Shown here: positions 9,301-59,127 of the stretch, piece by piece
Numbering within the stretch: position 1 is the first letter of the stretch
Layout: each line of letters opens with the position of its first letter
From: Trogon surrucura
Taxonomy: Eukaryota > Chordata > Aves > Trogoniformes > Trogonidae
DNA length: 64,000 bases
Direction of reading: 5' to 3'
NCBI GenBank assembly: GCA_020746105.1
Contig: CM036639.1
Location: 3,239,501-3,303,500, forward strand
Notes under the pieces: model-generated
What the model saw: only the letters and a program-made list of their open reading frames with translations
Told to the model about the DNA's origin: nothing
The model's database searches: none
Translations under genes and position numbers: made by a program

Positions 9301-11479
9301 TGTGGTTTCTAACTTGTGTTTCCCTTATTGCTTCCACAGCCCCTTCCCCTTTGAGATTTCTACTCTTGCCTCCTTTCTTTCGGCAGACGTTTAGCAACCT
9401 CTACTCACGTGCCTGTAGGGCAGCTACACCGAGGGGACCTCTCGTTTGAAACCGAGGCCGTGAGCGTGGGCACGGGGCTGCAAGCAGGGTATGTGCACGG
9501 GGGGGTGTTAAAAAGAGGGAGACCTGGAGGATGGGGCTGGATGGAGAATGTCAAGCCATAGGGTAGGATAAGAAGGATGGCATTGAAAGGAATGGGGTTT
9601 GGGGGCAAGAGAAGCAAAGGAACAAGGAGCAGGTGGAAGGAGCCAGGGAGCGTGTGCTGATGGGGAAGGGCAAAAGGGGGATGATGAAGGGACTGGGGAA
9701 TCCGAGGGAAAGAAGGTGGCTGGGGCAAAGGAAGATGAGCTGTGGGAGAAGACGAAGGGAAGCTGGGGGTGGAGAAATGTTTGCAGTAACGCCAGGAGAG
9801 AAGGTGAAAAGCAGGTGCATCCGCAGTAGAGGCATGCGTTGGGTAGGGACACCAGGTTTTCCGGGTATCTCAGGTTCTCCTTGGAGCCTGCGCTGGGCTG
9901 TAGGCACCGTACAGACCCCGGAGACACACAGGGGAAGGTCCTGTCCCAGGGCCAGAGAGGGGCTGTGGGCTTGGGCTGCTCCTGACCCCCAGCACACGCC
10001 TGTGCGCTGCGTCCGCCCTGCTCGGCGAGCAGGAAATAACAAGCAAACCGCAGAGGAGACGGGAAATGATTTCGGTAAAATAGGAGCCGCATTCTCTCAG
10101 GCGAGGCTCTGAAATGTTTGTGACAGGGGCCGTCCAGCCCCCCGAGGGCCAGCCCGGCTCACCCGCCACTGCTTGGGACCTGGAGCCAAGATCTCTCAGG
10201 TCTGAAAGCAGCCGCTAATTTTGGATGCTTTGCTTTGGGCACAGCACAAGCCTGGTGTCAGCTGCTGGGCGCTGGGACTTTTTGAGCCACCAAAACCCAC
10301 AACATGTTTGCAAACATCACCGTGAGGCTGGCACTGCAGAGCTAAACCCTGCCCCACACCCTCCACGTCTCCTCCCCTGGGGCTTTCTTAAGATCTACCT
10401 TAGCCCTTAGGGCTGCAGGAAAGATTTTGGGGTGACATGAGGATAAGAGGTTGCAGTAGGAGAGGAAAGCAGCCCCAGACAGGAGGTGGGAGGTTTATTT
10501 GCCAGCCCCCCAGCACACCCCCATCGGCGGAGCTGCACAGCCCCCCCTTCACCCTCCTGTTCCCCGCTCTGCTCCTCCCTCCGCATCATTTGCTCAGTCC
10601 CACATCTTTGTCTTGCATATGCAAATCAGGGCTCATCAAGCCTGACCTTTTATGGGTGTTTTGAAGGTAAGGCCCAAGGGGGAAAATCCCTTGAGGATCT
10701 GTCAGCACCTTTTCAGCTCATTTTTACCAAAAGGGGTGATTTGCAATGCTGGTGGGGTTTTTTTCTGTGCTGCATTAAAACTGGTCCAAAATCTGTCAAA
10801 CTCATCCTCCTGGGTTCTCAGCACATGGTGCAGAGGCCGCAGCTTACGGGTCTCAGCCTAAAGGCAATGCAAGCTCCCCACAGAAAACAAAATCCCGATC
10901 ACTCGCTCTGCTGAGCTGTGATCTACTCTGCTCGGTGAGGCTTTTCTGGACTAAAATTAGACTGAAATCACAGTCCTTGCTCCAGCAACACCAGTCCCTC
11001 AGCGGCTACATTAGGGAAACATCGGTGCTGGTTTCAGTGCCTCGGCAGGACAGCCGCTCTGGCTGCGATGCAGCCTCATCGCTAATGGCTTGGCTGTTGC
11101 CTGGCAATTGCCTTCCACGAGTGGGTTTGGAGCAGAAGCCATCGCATCACCTTCTGCTCATGCTTCCAGCAGCCCTCTCCCATCCTGGCCCAATACCTTT
11201 GCACAGGACTAGAGCTCCTGAGCTCTAGCTCAGTGCCCTGGGTCATCTGCCTGCTTGCTAAAACCGAGCAGGATTCCAGCCCTGTATCTCCTGTCCGGCA
11301 GTCCAGTCTGGTGTGCCTAAGTCTCTTGGATCCCTCAAGAAATCCCCAGACCAAAGAGGCTGCACTGAACCCCCAGGGGAAGCTCTGAGCACGCCGCTGT
11401 CGTGCACCAGCAGAGCCGCCCAGCTGCTGGGCTTGGGGTGATGAAACCAGCCATGCTCCTGTTGACATTTCCTTTGCAG

Positions 11480-11577
11480 GTGTTGCAAGAAGAGGTCTGT
11501 CTTAGACACCTCCCCAGGGAACAGCGGCCCACAAACTTCAAGCTCAGGATTAAACACACGGAGGAGGGGAAGGAACC
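11480..11577 (+). other. LIMD2: LIMD2 5' UTR part of the first coding exon
   Basis: An acceptor TTTCCTTTGCAG at 11468-11479 precedes the ATG by 98 bp with no intervening ATG. This implies at least one upstream non-coding exon, proposed at about 3150-3323. Confidence 0.65.
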
Positions 11578-15221
<3,644 letters not shown>

Positions 15222-15835
15222 GCGGGGCCAGCCCACCCCCCTTCCCCGGAGCCCAGCCGGGACGGCACGGAGCGGCGCTGAGCCGGGGGCTAACTGAGCT
15301 GATGTAAAGCAAAAGTGGACCCAAGGGCCCGTGGGCAGTGAGGGAAGGGAGGCAGCCCAGCCCTCTTTAGAGGATGCTTAGAGGGGTCCTACAGGCCACA
15401 GGTGACCAGGGTAGAGCCCCCCGACCTGAAGCCCTCTCTCTGCAGGGCCCTCTCACTGATGAGATCAGGCCAGAAGCACTTGGCCCCTTGGGAAGTCCAG
15501 CCCTGTTCATTTGTTTCAGGTCTGTCATCACAGAAAATGAGATCTGGAGGCTTAACCTCACATGAAAGTCACGGCAGAGCTCCCAGCTCCTGCCATACCA
15601 GCCCAGCCTCGCTGGGGCTCTGAATAAGGAGGGTCCTTGGTTTACATCAGCTCAGTTCAGCTGGGATTGTTCAGCCTTAAGGATGCTGCCCTGCAACTGT
15701 TTAACAGTGTCTGTCTTTTTTATATTTGCCTTTGATTGGTACGTTCTGCGCTGGAGCCTGGCACGGCAGCTTCACGCGTGACGCCGCGCCGTGCGCTCTT
15801 TTATTTTTGTAATACAAGGTTTCCGAGCCTTCCCT
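15222..15835 (+). other. LIMD2: LIMD2 3' UTR (end inferred)
   Basis: Follows the TGA. A TTTTTGTAATACAAGG segment gives a variant poly(A) hexamer AATACA at 15811-15816, followed by the GU-rich TTGTCCTGTGTTG at 15839-15851. No canonical AATAAA lies nearer on the plus strand. The cleavage point is approximate. Confidence 0.5.
15811..15816 (+). terminator. LIMD2: Candidate LIMD2 poly(A) signal (AATACA variant)
   Basis: AATACA is a known weak variant of AATAAA. It is supported here by a downstream GU-rich tract and by giving a 3' UTR of about 600 nt. Confidence 0.4.
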
Positions 15836-18800
15836 GTCTTGTCCTGTGTTGCCAAGGGTCCGGGGAGGTGGGAGCGGTGGCCAAGTTTGCCTCTCACTGC
15901 CCAGTTGCTGTGGAAAGAGCCTCTGCGCATGCGGGATCAAATTAGGATTCCTGGATACGTGTGTGTAATGCGGACCAGTCCTTGGGGATGTCAGATTTCA
16001 GAACTCACGTGAGCACTACTACCCCCTCGGGCTACACACCCAGCTGTAACCACACACCGGCTTCCACACGGAGCCCAGGCCACCCTCAAAGGGAATTCAC
16101 TGCCCTGGGAATCAGATTGGCCCCTTCGCTCCGCACACATTTGGTGGCTTACTCGCTTCCCCCTCCCCGATATCAAACACCGTGCCCGATCTCTGCAAGC
16201 GGATGCCGGCTCGATCCGCTCTGCGGCCGGCGCGAGGGGCCGGATGGGGACGGGAGCCGGGCTGACAGGTGCGATACGAGGTTGGGTTTGGATTGACCCC
16301 GTGCGCTGAGCTGTTCAGACAGCACGGTCCCTACAAATTAATGAGCCCAAAGAGACATGCGAGGCTGGAGAACCTAATGCAGTGAAACCAGGGAAAGCAG
16401 GTGAGTTTGTTTTCATTCTTACTTACCTCCTTCCCCCACACATGATTTGTAAGTCTAGAAAGAGTAAGTATTCAGGAACCTCACGTCTTTCAAACGCCAT
16501 GGGGACTGGGCTTTTCAGAGCCCACACAGCAGAGCAACAGCCTTTGGTATGGACAGCAAGAGCCCCTATTCCCTCACTGACTGATAACGTCAGCTCCTGC
16601 TGGGCACGTCCACTCTGGGAGAATCCAGACACGGCCATGAAAACAGGAGCTAAGGACTGAAGAGGAAAAAGATGGGTATGGGCAGGCCACAGGAGTGCCA
16701 GACGAGATGGTACACATGGAGATGGGCTCGTAACCCAGGGCACCGTGGTACTCCTCCCTCACCACAGTTCATCTGAGGGTCTGGGTGTGCACCAAGAGTC
16801 AGGCAGCAGCTCCTCGGCTCTTCTTTGCCAGCAAAGCTGCCTGTGGTCCCACCTGGTCTGGGGAAGACACGCATTGGATGACCCTGGAGCCCAATGTCCC
16901 TCCTGTTGGGACAACTTATTTCTCCTTTCTAATTCAGGGCTTTTTAAAAGGCCCACCTTCAGGGTGGGGACCGCCTGGGGACTTAGACCGCCAGCGTACA
17001 AAGGGGGACCTTGGCAGGGCTCCAAGGGAGTTCCGGCCTCGCCACGCGCTTCACTGTGCCCACCGTGCAGGTGCTGCCAGCTCCTCCTCGCGCCGACGCG
17101 CAGGCGGCAGATTTACACGGGAACAAAAGCCGCTTCCTGAGCAGCCCTGCGGCGTTCATCATGACAAACCAAGCGGTCGCTGCTCTGCTTGTGATGCTCT
17201 TGGGGTTGTGGCCCCTTCCTTCCTAAGGTCGGCTTCGAAAATGAAAGCAGCCTCCTCGGTTTTGCTTCCTGTTTCTTGGCGGCCTCGCTTCCCGATTCCC
17301 TCACCTCGGCAGGCTGCTGCTCTTCTCCGCACAGCGGGGTAAATCAGATACACAGCGTTATTAACTCTGCCAGATGATTCCGGGGTAGAGGAGGGAGAGA
17401 AAAATCCCCCAAGCTTTTAAACGGTGAGCTTCCCATTAAATAGAGAACATTTAGCAAGAACAACAACGTTTCATTTCTCTCCTTCCCCCGTTACCACGCC
17501 AGGCTCTGTGCTCAGGGCAACCCTACTGGTAACACACGCGGGAGGATGCTTTAAGCGCTTTGAGCTTATCTCATCCGCCTGATGCATTTCGAAGGTGCAA
17601 CCGCACAAACGACGGCGTGCGCTTTCCCGGGGGGGCACGAGAAGCATCCGCATTACGGCTTGGAACATGTCCGACTGTGAGGTTTCTGTAAGACAGAATT
17701 AAAAAAAAAAATCCCAAATATCGTCTCGTTGTCCCTAACGTTTAGCTAAAATCCAGCTGATTTTATGATGAGAGATAGTTTCACTCCACCAGGACTAGAA
17801 ACCTCCTGTCTGAACCATCGACACCCTCAGCGTATCTTTTGAGCAACAGACGCAAAAATCCTGTTTCTGTGCAGACACTGTGAGTTCTTACTGCAACGCC
17901 CTCACTTCAAATCCCCATCTTTAAGCCCAGGGCCTGCCTTTTCTCACGCCAGCTGCCAGCAGCCTCCCTTGACCAGCTGCCGAAACCAGCAACCTGTGTG
18001 TGTGGAGTTACGGGGGTTCAGGATGTCCAGACCCCACCGAGTTCACGCTCAGACAGGATGAACTACCTAAAAGTTCCTTTCAAGCCATAACCTGGCCCTT
18101 GTTGAAGCTTCTCTCTGCTGCTCCAGCACAGCGAAAGCAGCAGCAGCTCCACTAGAAAATACCCACAGAAGCAGCAGAAGTTGTAGCCGAAGCAAAGCAC
18201 AAAAATGCAATTAATTCAAAAGCAGTTTTGGGAAAAAAAACAAAACCCAAACCACCGAATGGTAAGAATCCATACACATCCATACCATCCAGGTATCAGT
18301 TTTGGACACGAGACTGAGCACCAGGCACAGATCAAGAACAGGACAAGTGTCGTGACTGCCCACCGTGCCAGCATTTCCTGGATATAACGCAATACACCCC
18401 CACCCAAGCAATATTAAATCCAGAAGACATTGTTCCTAGTTTGGACTTTACCAGCCTAATAGAAAGAGCCACAGGAGCGCAGCACGGCCAACCTTTTCAG
18501 AGATTTAAAATCACATTTGCTTCAGAACTGGATTTAGAGAGCAAACACACCTTCAGTCACCTCCTCCTGAGCCACGCCACGCACGTAACACAAAACACCA
18601 GAAATGGAAAAGGCAGCAGAGGTTTTTGGCTGCGTTTCTTTTGCGTGCTGCTCAGTGTTTCGTGGCTGATCATTTCTGCCTTCACCCGAAGGCTCCAGAC
18701 ACATCACTCTCAGCCCCTGCTCAACCACCGCCGATGGACAGGAGCGGTGAAGAAGCCAGTCAGGATGACACACTCTGCGTTTACGGAAAGCAGCGTTACT

Positions 18801-20425
18801 ATAAAGCTACTTACTTTTGAGAGGGGCGAGTAGGAGGGGAGTCCAGGAGCAAACATGTCATCATACAAGCCTAAGATGTGAACCTCATGCTCATAAAAGC
18901 AAATGTGACCACTGCATGTGCCGAGTGGAAAGAAGAATGAGAGCATCAGCTTCGGGAAGGATCTCCTCAAGTAAAGGCGTGATTTTCTAACACAACAGCG
19001 AGGGTGTTGGGAAGCAGCCAGAGGTGGTTATTTCTGGTTCCACAAGACATTTTTGTTCTGCGACACCGGCAGCCGTCTGGTTCTCCTCCGCCCTGGCACA
19101 GCAGCCAAGCACCGCGCACGGACTTGGTGTGTGTGCAGGGGTTCCTATTGCATCAGCTTGTTAACCCATTTCTTTTTCTTTGTTCGTGTTTTACAGTAAC
19201 AAATCTGTCAGTGTTTCATCGGCATAGCGACTAGCCACGCCACGGCCTGGAAAAAGGCAATTAGAGGGCAGGTTGTGGTTAGGGTTTGGAGAGGGCAGCA
19301 TCTCAGGGGACCGTGGTGGCATTCAAGCAGCTGCTTAAGCGACTGTGACACCGAAGCCGAGGAGCTGCATAGACAGAGCGAGCAGTACCAGCAAAAAACT
19401 AGCATTTCTGTATATGGGGTAAATGGATTTTATAGGAGGACTATTTCTGTCCTTTCCTAAGGGTATGCCGAAGAAAAAAAATAAAGCCTGAAAATATCTG
19501 GAAGTGTGACTGCCCATTCCCTTGCCCTGTGCTGGGACAGCGCAGTTCGTCCCGGCCCAAACCCCCGGCAGGCTCAGCGCGAGGCTGCCCCGTTTCCTCC
19601 ACTTCTGCTGGGAGGCTTCAGTTCTGGAAGGGAGCTCGTGATACCTCACATTAGTCTCGAGTCCAGAGGCCTTAGTTCTCCAAGATTTTGCTTTCTAAAA
19701 TGATGAGACATTCATGAGAGAAAGTATTCACGACCCTTTAACTGTTTCCAGGTATTTAGAACAAATACATTTTCAAGGAGTTTGAGCTTCACAAGCCAGA
19801 GCTGGAGTCCTCCACTCAGCAACCTACTCCAGGGTGTTCCCAGCTAAAGCAAAACACGAGGGAATGGAACATCAATCCAACCTCCTCCTCCTCGTCTTGT
19901 TACCAACTGCCTCTTCCCCACCTGATGACAGTCTACCCCGTGAAGCACTGAACAATCAAGAACACTCCCACACCAAGACCTGGAGCAAAGAACTCACCGT
20001 CACAGCAAAAATCCAAACGCAAACCTCAGCTCCCGCCCTCTGTCGGCACGATCTCCACGGGAAGAGCCAATATACCCTGTCCAGCTGCTCTCCCGCAAGG
20101 GGAAACGGAGACGTTGCTATTCTTACACACTAACAGGAGGGGTGAAGCTGTTCTACCTCTTTGAAGAGTGAGAACGGATGAATGCGACCCTCCTCGGAGG
20201 CAGCCTCACGGAGAACCCATGCCCACCTGATCCGAGCAGCAACACATCACGAATACGACACTCCTCCATCTGTCCCAGAGAATAAATTCCTGAAAGGAAA
20301 AAAATTCCTCCTTCAGTTAAGGTGCCTGGTTAGAAGCAAAACTAGTTAATTGTCTTATTTGCTTTTCTTGAAGCATCACTTACGCGGGAAGTAAGAGACG
20401 CTGTGTTGCAAACAATCACCAAGAA
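15836..20425. other. Intergenic region between convergent LIMD2 and MAP3K3
   Basis: 4.6 kb with no supportable exon or RNA gene. It contains A-rich runs (for example 17701-17711) and an isolated plus-strand AATAAA near 19481 that could be a distal LIMD2 poly(A) signal. No clear interspersed repeat seen. Confidence 0.5.
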
Positions 20426-20446
20426 GGCTTTCATATAAATGATAAT

Positions 20447-20452
20447 TTTATT
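20447..20452 (-). terminator. MAP3K3: Candidate MAP3K3 poly(A) signal AATAAA
   Basis: A canonical hexamer on the minus strand with a downstream GU-rich element. It is the last good candidate before the intergenic region. Confidence 0.5.
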
Positions 20453-21984
20453 GTAAATAAAACGATACATTGGCCTGGCTTTGCACTGCAAGCCCCCGGT
20501 CAGTATATATAGACTACTGGTTCAAGGTCTTCTGCACAATCCAGGTTAAAGCAATGCCTCCCTACTCGGCACCGTTTACGTCAGACGGGTATTGACAGAT
20601 AATAAAGTCTTTTTTTCTCATTTCTGAACTGCCCCCATGGCTCATCTACCTTTCTAAGTGGGAAATTCAGAGCTGCTCAGCTCTGAAATTCAGGGATCTG
20701 CTCCTGCACGAGGCTGGGGTTTAAAGACCTGAAGCCCAAACACCAGTAAAACACACAGGACACCATATTTTTTCTGAAAATTAAAGACGGACTGAATACT
20801 CCCAGCTCCAAGGTAGGTACCGAGGTGACAGCCACAGGACTCTACATATTCAAATATATAAAACCTTTCCATCCAGCAGCTATTAACCTAGAGCACCAAT
20901 CCCTGGGATCTCATTCAGCCCCCCCTGTACAGCTCAAAGTGTATTTGCCTACCAGAGAGAGGGTGTAGAGCAGGGATGTACGTATTCACTGAGGTTTCAC
21001 AAGCTTTCCTGGCTCTCTGGGCACTTGGAAACAACGTGTGTTACCTGAGCAGGTACCAGCTTCCCTCTCAGTCAATTCGGTTTTGGTAATTAATGGCAAT
21101 GGGAGCATCTTCAAGTCCTTTGGAGTACTACTCCAAAAAATATGAAACAAAAAAAAAAAATCCAAATTGCTGCAACCTACCACCGCTAGAGCAGGCAAAG
21201 ATCCGGTTCACTGGAGAACAAGCAAATAACCTGGAATGCACAGAATCGTCACACCGAGCCCAAAATGCCAACAGTTTGTTTCCTAACAAGCTCAGGGACA
21301 GCCACATTCCCCATTCCCCCAAGTTCCTCTCTGATGGGAATCTTAGACATTTTCCTGCTCAGCTTCAACCGTTTCCGGACGACGGGACTCCCGTAAGATA
21401 CTTTTCTTCAAACAGAATATTCTCCATTTCTGCAGCACCTTCCATCAAGGATCTCAATACTTAATATTCACTAAATACCCCTCCCTGGAAGGAGCAGCAG
21501 CAAACAGAGTATGACATTTGGAATGGACACAATAGCTTATTGTTGGCCTGGCACTCCTCCTCCACTCTCCCTTAAATGAGTTTATTCCCAGTTTTTTCCA
21601 GTTCTGCCAGGATAAAGAGGCCAGATGTAATTCAATTTAGACGTATAATTACATTTACGTCCACTTGAAACGTTTTGCTGACAGGGCCACGTTAAGAGAC
21701 TGCAGTATAACTGTCGGCCCCAAGCTTATTCGCCGTAGCAGTGGATTTAGGAATCCAGATCTTCCCTTCCCATTACCCAAAGGGCTGTGAGGAAACAAAG
21801 AACGCATTTTGGCTCGGCTCTACTCGTTATAAACCATCAGCAAATTCTCTGCAAAACCAGCTGCTTTTTTTTCCCTTTTTTAGATTCATAAAGGCGTCAA
21901 ATTTATTTCCCATCCTCCCCCCCCTACCCCGTAACAGTCGAGTCGATATATATAAAAATCACCAAATATGATCTTTTACGATAT

Positions 21985-22050
21985 AAATAAAAAAAAAAAC
22001 ACAACAAACCAAACCAAAACAACAAAACCAAAACCAAACCGAAAAAACGT
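21985..22050. repeat. A-rich low-complexity tract
   Basis: Runs of A broken by CAAACC/CAAAACC-type units. On the MAP3K3 sense strand this is a U/GGUUU-rich segment of the putative 3' UTR. Confidence 0.7.
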
Positions 22051-24865
22051 ATGAGGCATCACCGTTTACATGATGTAAAAAGAGCTAAAAAAGAGCGATA
22101 TAAACTACATTCATAAAAGTGCATCTCCAAACATACAAGTAATGCTTTGGCTTGTTCCTGTGCCGAACGGGTGGCATTGGGTCAGGTACTGGAATATAAG
22201 TCCAAGCTGGCAGCTCACGTTCTCTGTCGCTGTACAACTGTTATTTACTTCCCTTAAGAGACTGGAATACACGTGTAGACATAGAGTAGGCACATTGCAG
22301 CGGAGGTGGTGGGAAGGACCAGAAGCTCTGGCGGGGAGAGGACTGAGCCCATCAGTCAGCGACGCTTGTTGCTCTGCTCCGGAACAGCCTTCCATGACGC
22401 GTATTGAGGTAAAAAGCCACAACAGATCCTGAGGATTTCGTTGCTTCGAAACACTACGGGTGAACGCCACCTCCTCACGCCCTATTGTGGGATAAGCAAG
22501 GCAAGAGCACGGAAGAAGGTCTCGATTTGGTGAGGACAAGCCAAGGGTAGAGAGAAACCTGCGCAGACAGGATCACCGCGCCCTTGATCGCTGCCGAACG
22601 TCGGTAGGGTAAAGTGTGACGAAGAAAAGATTCCCATCTTTGGTATAGTTAGGTGCTAGTTGCAGGGCTTGAAGAAGAGTGCCTCCGGGCCCCACGGAAG
22701 TGCTGACCACCCTACTCCTGTCGTCAAGGCTACAGGAATGATTCCACGCTCCCCTGCAGCACACGCAGCCGGTGACAGCCCGGCCAAGGGGTGTCAAACG
22801 CTCCCTAGAACGGAGTAGGAGCGCGATGCCCTCGGTTCCCTCCGGTGCGAGCGACGGCGAAGAGCAGGCTGGAAATGAGGCCGCGTGTCTTGACAATTTG
22901 GAGTCAAGTTCTGGGTTTGGAAAAGATCAAAAGAAGTGCTCTCACTAGAGTTAAGTACATTATGGAACAGGGGCTTTCGTAAAAGAGATGCCCCTAAGTG
23001 CCTGCAGCCTAACCAGTGCATCCTCGGAGTAGTGCGGGAGAGCCTGGAAGTGAATCCAGCACTAGTTTGCTTTCACCAAGTACACACTGCTCTGAGTTTG
23101 GCACAAAAAACCACTTCAGACTGTTAAACCCTTTCGGGGTTTTCGGTTGTTTGGGGTTTTTTTAGGGTTCTTTTTTTCCTCCTAATTCAACACAGTACTT
23201 ATGTGTTCAAGGAGCTTGGTTTCACTACAACCTGCTTTACCCTGCTGTTAGCATTCATTCAATAACTGCTAATTTTACTGCATTACGAAAGCAATTTTCA
23301 AGTTTTTATGGGGGAGAAGAGTGGAGGTATCTGGAGCCTTAATATTGTTTCCAACACGAGAGCAGAACACCTTTAGCACTGCTCTATAAAGCAGTATTTT
23401 CTCTAAGAATCCATTTGCTTTTCTCAGTTTCATTTCGCACGGATAACTCGGAATTACTCCACGAATCCCCAGCACTCAAAATCTGCTGGTCTTTCAGGAG
23501 TGAATAAGGACTATCAGTGCCCAAACCAAGGCACAGCAGCCGAGGCCAGTCAGGCACCAGGAGCTCAGGTTCTCAGAGACGTGGTACCTTCCAAGCGCCA
23601 AATCATGGGGATACATTTTGCTGGTACCCGCATGGGGATCTCCAGTAAATTTCAGGAAGATGCTAGCGTTACAGATGTTCTCTCTGCTTCACTGTTCCAC
23701 TTAACTCCTACAAAAGCTTATTTAAAGAGAGCCATGACTTTTTTATGGATGTCTTAAATGAACACCTGTAAAACAAAACACACACGCTGAAGGGTTGAGC
23801 TTGATTCTAACTTACTGCGCACGAAGATAACCAGTGTCCAGCAAATTCTCCCCGTGAAAAACTCAATTTTTCATCAGGCCAGGTCCTCAAAGAAACACGT
23901 CAGCTCTTCCTGAAGTAAACTCCTGGGCACCAGATCAACTCTCTTTGGTTTAAGGGATGGTAGGAAGTTACCAGCCAGAAAAGATAGGTGCAGCAGAAAG
24001 CTGTTCCGCAGGACTCCCTTCCGGCAGGGTTTTGTTTAGACCCAGCGGTCTCAGGGAGATGAAGCAAGAGCACACATTTGTTGGCTGCGAGGACACAAAC
24101 TAACCGACACTGTCTTAGTGCTAGGACAGATCAAGCTCTGGATTTTCTAGCGTCAGTGGGAGAGCCCTTATCTCAGGCCCTGGAGTGATTGCATTCTGCT
24201 GAAACTTTTCTGATTATCCTGACGTTTAGCTAGAAAGACCTCCCCCTTCCCCCCCACCCCCAAAATCCACGGTTTCATTATAAAATAACACTATTCACAT
24301 ACTTCTGAATCAATATTTTCTGAACACCTTCAGATGCTGAATACTTAAGAAGAAAAATATATAACTATATAGCGAGCGCATGCTCAATGACACATGGCTT
24401 TTTGCTGGAATCGTGTCCTGTAGATGCCTCTGAAGCCCTCGTGGTCTGGGAAACAGCGACCCACACGCAGGGAGCTGGTCTGGCTGGCCGTTGCACGTTT
24501 CTGTCCTGAAGGGTGTAGCTCTTCCAGTTCCCACTTCGGTTCAGGTTTCTCCTCCGTTCACCCAGTGAGACGCTTCTCGGATTCCCACTCTCGGGCCTGC
24601 AGAAAACATGCAGCCAGCTGCACTTTCACATCAAGGTAACTAGGGCAAAAACGCAGCTCTGTTTGGACAGCTGTCGGTAGAATAAACATGAGTCCAGCAA
24701 ACAAAGGTATCAGGCACAAAGGCAGACCCTAGGTTCCTTGGCATAACTTCCCCAAAGGACTAGGACAGCTGAGTTGGCATTTTGAAGATGCAGCACCACA
24801 ACGGGCAGTTGCAACTAGACCAGATGGGGCAGAGCCCAGCAGGAGCTGCTAGCGAGGGAGGTAAT

Positions 24866-58528
<33,663 letters not shown>

Positions 58529-58700
58529 CTCGGCGGGCGGCGGGCCCGCGCCCGGCGGGCGGCGGCGCGCTGAGGTACGGGGCTGTCACCGCCGCGGCTC
58601 CATGGCGGCCGGGCCGAGGGGGAGGGCTTAGAGCCGCCGCCACATTCCCAGGGCCGCGGCGCCGCCGCCTCCTTCCGGAGGCCGCGCTCCGGGTCCCGCC
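58529..58700 (-). other. MAP3K3: MAP3K3 5' UTR (TSS not fixed)
   Basis: GC-rich leader upstream of the MAP3K3 ATG inside the CpG island. The upstream limit is a guess from the position of the CCAAT cluster. It contains a short upstream ORF at 58586-58603. Confidence 0.45.
58586..58603 (-). other. Upstream ORF MEPRR-stop in the MAP3K3 leader
   Basis: On the minus strand GCCGCCATGG is a near-perfect Kozak start. It is followed by four codons and TGA, with 57 nt left before the MAP3K3 ATG. Whether it is transcribed depends on the TSS. Confidence 0.6.
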
Positions 58701-58833
58701 GCGGCGGCGGGGGTGGGAGGGGGGGGGGGGCACGGGCGGTCCCGGTCGCTCCCCGCCGCCGCCGCCACAGGGCGCCCGGGCCGCGAGCAAAACAAACCGC
58801 TCGGCGGCCGCCGCGCACCCGCCGCCGCCGCCT

Positions 58834-59053
58834 GCCAATCACAGGGGCCGGACCCGCCGCCGCCCGCCAATCCGCGCCGCCGAGACACCCACCCGACGGC
58901 GCCGCGAGCCAATGGGCGAGCGAGCCAGCCGCACCGCCCCCGCCGCCGCGCCGGCTGCCAATCACGGGGGCCCGTTCCGCTGGCGGGCTGGCCCCGCCCC
59001 TTCCCGCGGCTAGGCGGGGGCAGCCTAAGCCCCGCCCCCAAGCGGCTGCCAAT
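58834..59053. promoter_or_regulatory. MAP3K3: Cluster of five CCAAT boxes
   Basis: GCCAAT occurs five times in 220 bp, spaced 32, 42, 49 and 91 bp. Three share a longer context, TGCCAATCA followed by G/C-rich bases (58833, 58956, 59047). These are predicted NF-Y sites; on the MAP3K3 sense strand they read ATTGGC. Confidence 0.75.
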
Positions 59054-59127
59054 CAGGCCGGGCTCTAGCGCCGGGGTGCGCGGCTGGGTCCTAGAGCCCG
59101 CCCGGCGCTGCTGAAGCAGCCAGGAAC

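Larger units (their letters stand above)
3324..11479 (+). other. LIMD2: LIMD2 intron 1 (inferred)
   Basis: About 8 kb without a supportable exon. It contains a MIR-like SINE relic near 4.3-4.5 kb, a 9-bp TCGA tandem repeat at 5563-5598, CR1 LINE fragments at 5.9-6.3 kb, and a 12-bp triplet tandem (GTGAGCTGGGCA) at 8114-8147. The numerous short open frames show no family resemblance. Confidence 0.5.
20426..24865 (-). other. MAP3K3: MAP3K3 3' UTR (extent inferred)
   Basis: Downstream of the MAP3K3 stop, the best minus-strand AATAAA (complement of TTTATT at 20447-20452) is followed on that strand by a GU-rich TTGGTGATTGTTTG. This implies a 3' UTR of about 4.4 kb. Other minus-strand AATAAA hexamers near 21578 and 21902 could give shorter ends. 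It includes an A-rich low-complexity patch at 21985-22050. Confidence 0.45.

Noticed and set aside
9405..10092. Long minus-strand Pro/Ser-rich frames in LIMD2 intron 1
   Set aside because: Readings of a purine-rich tract on the plus strand; no motifs or splice support.
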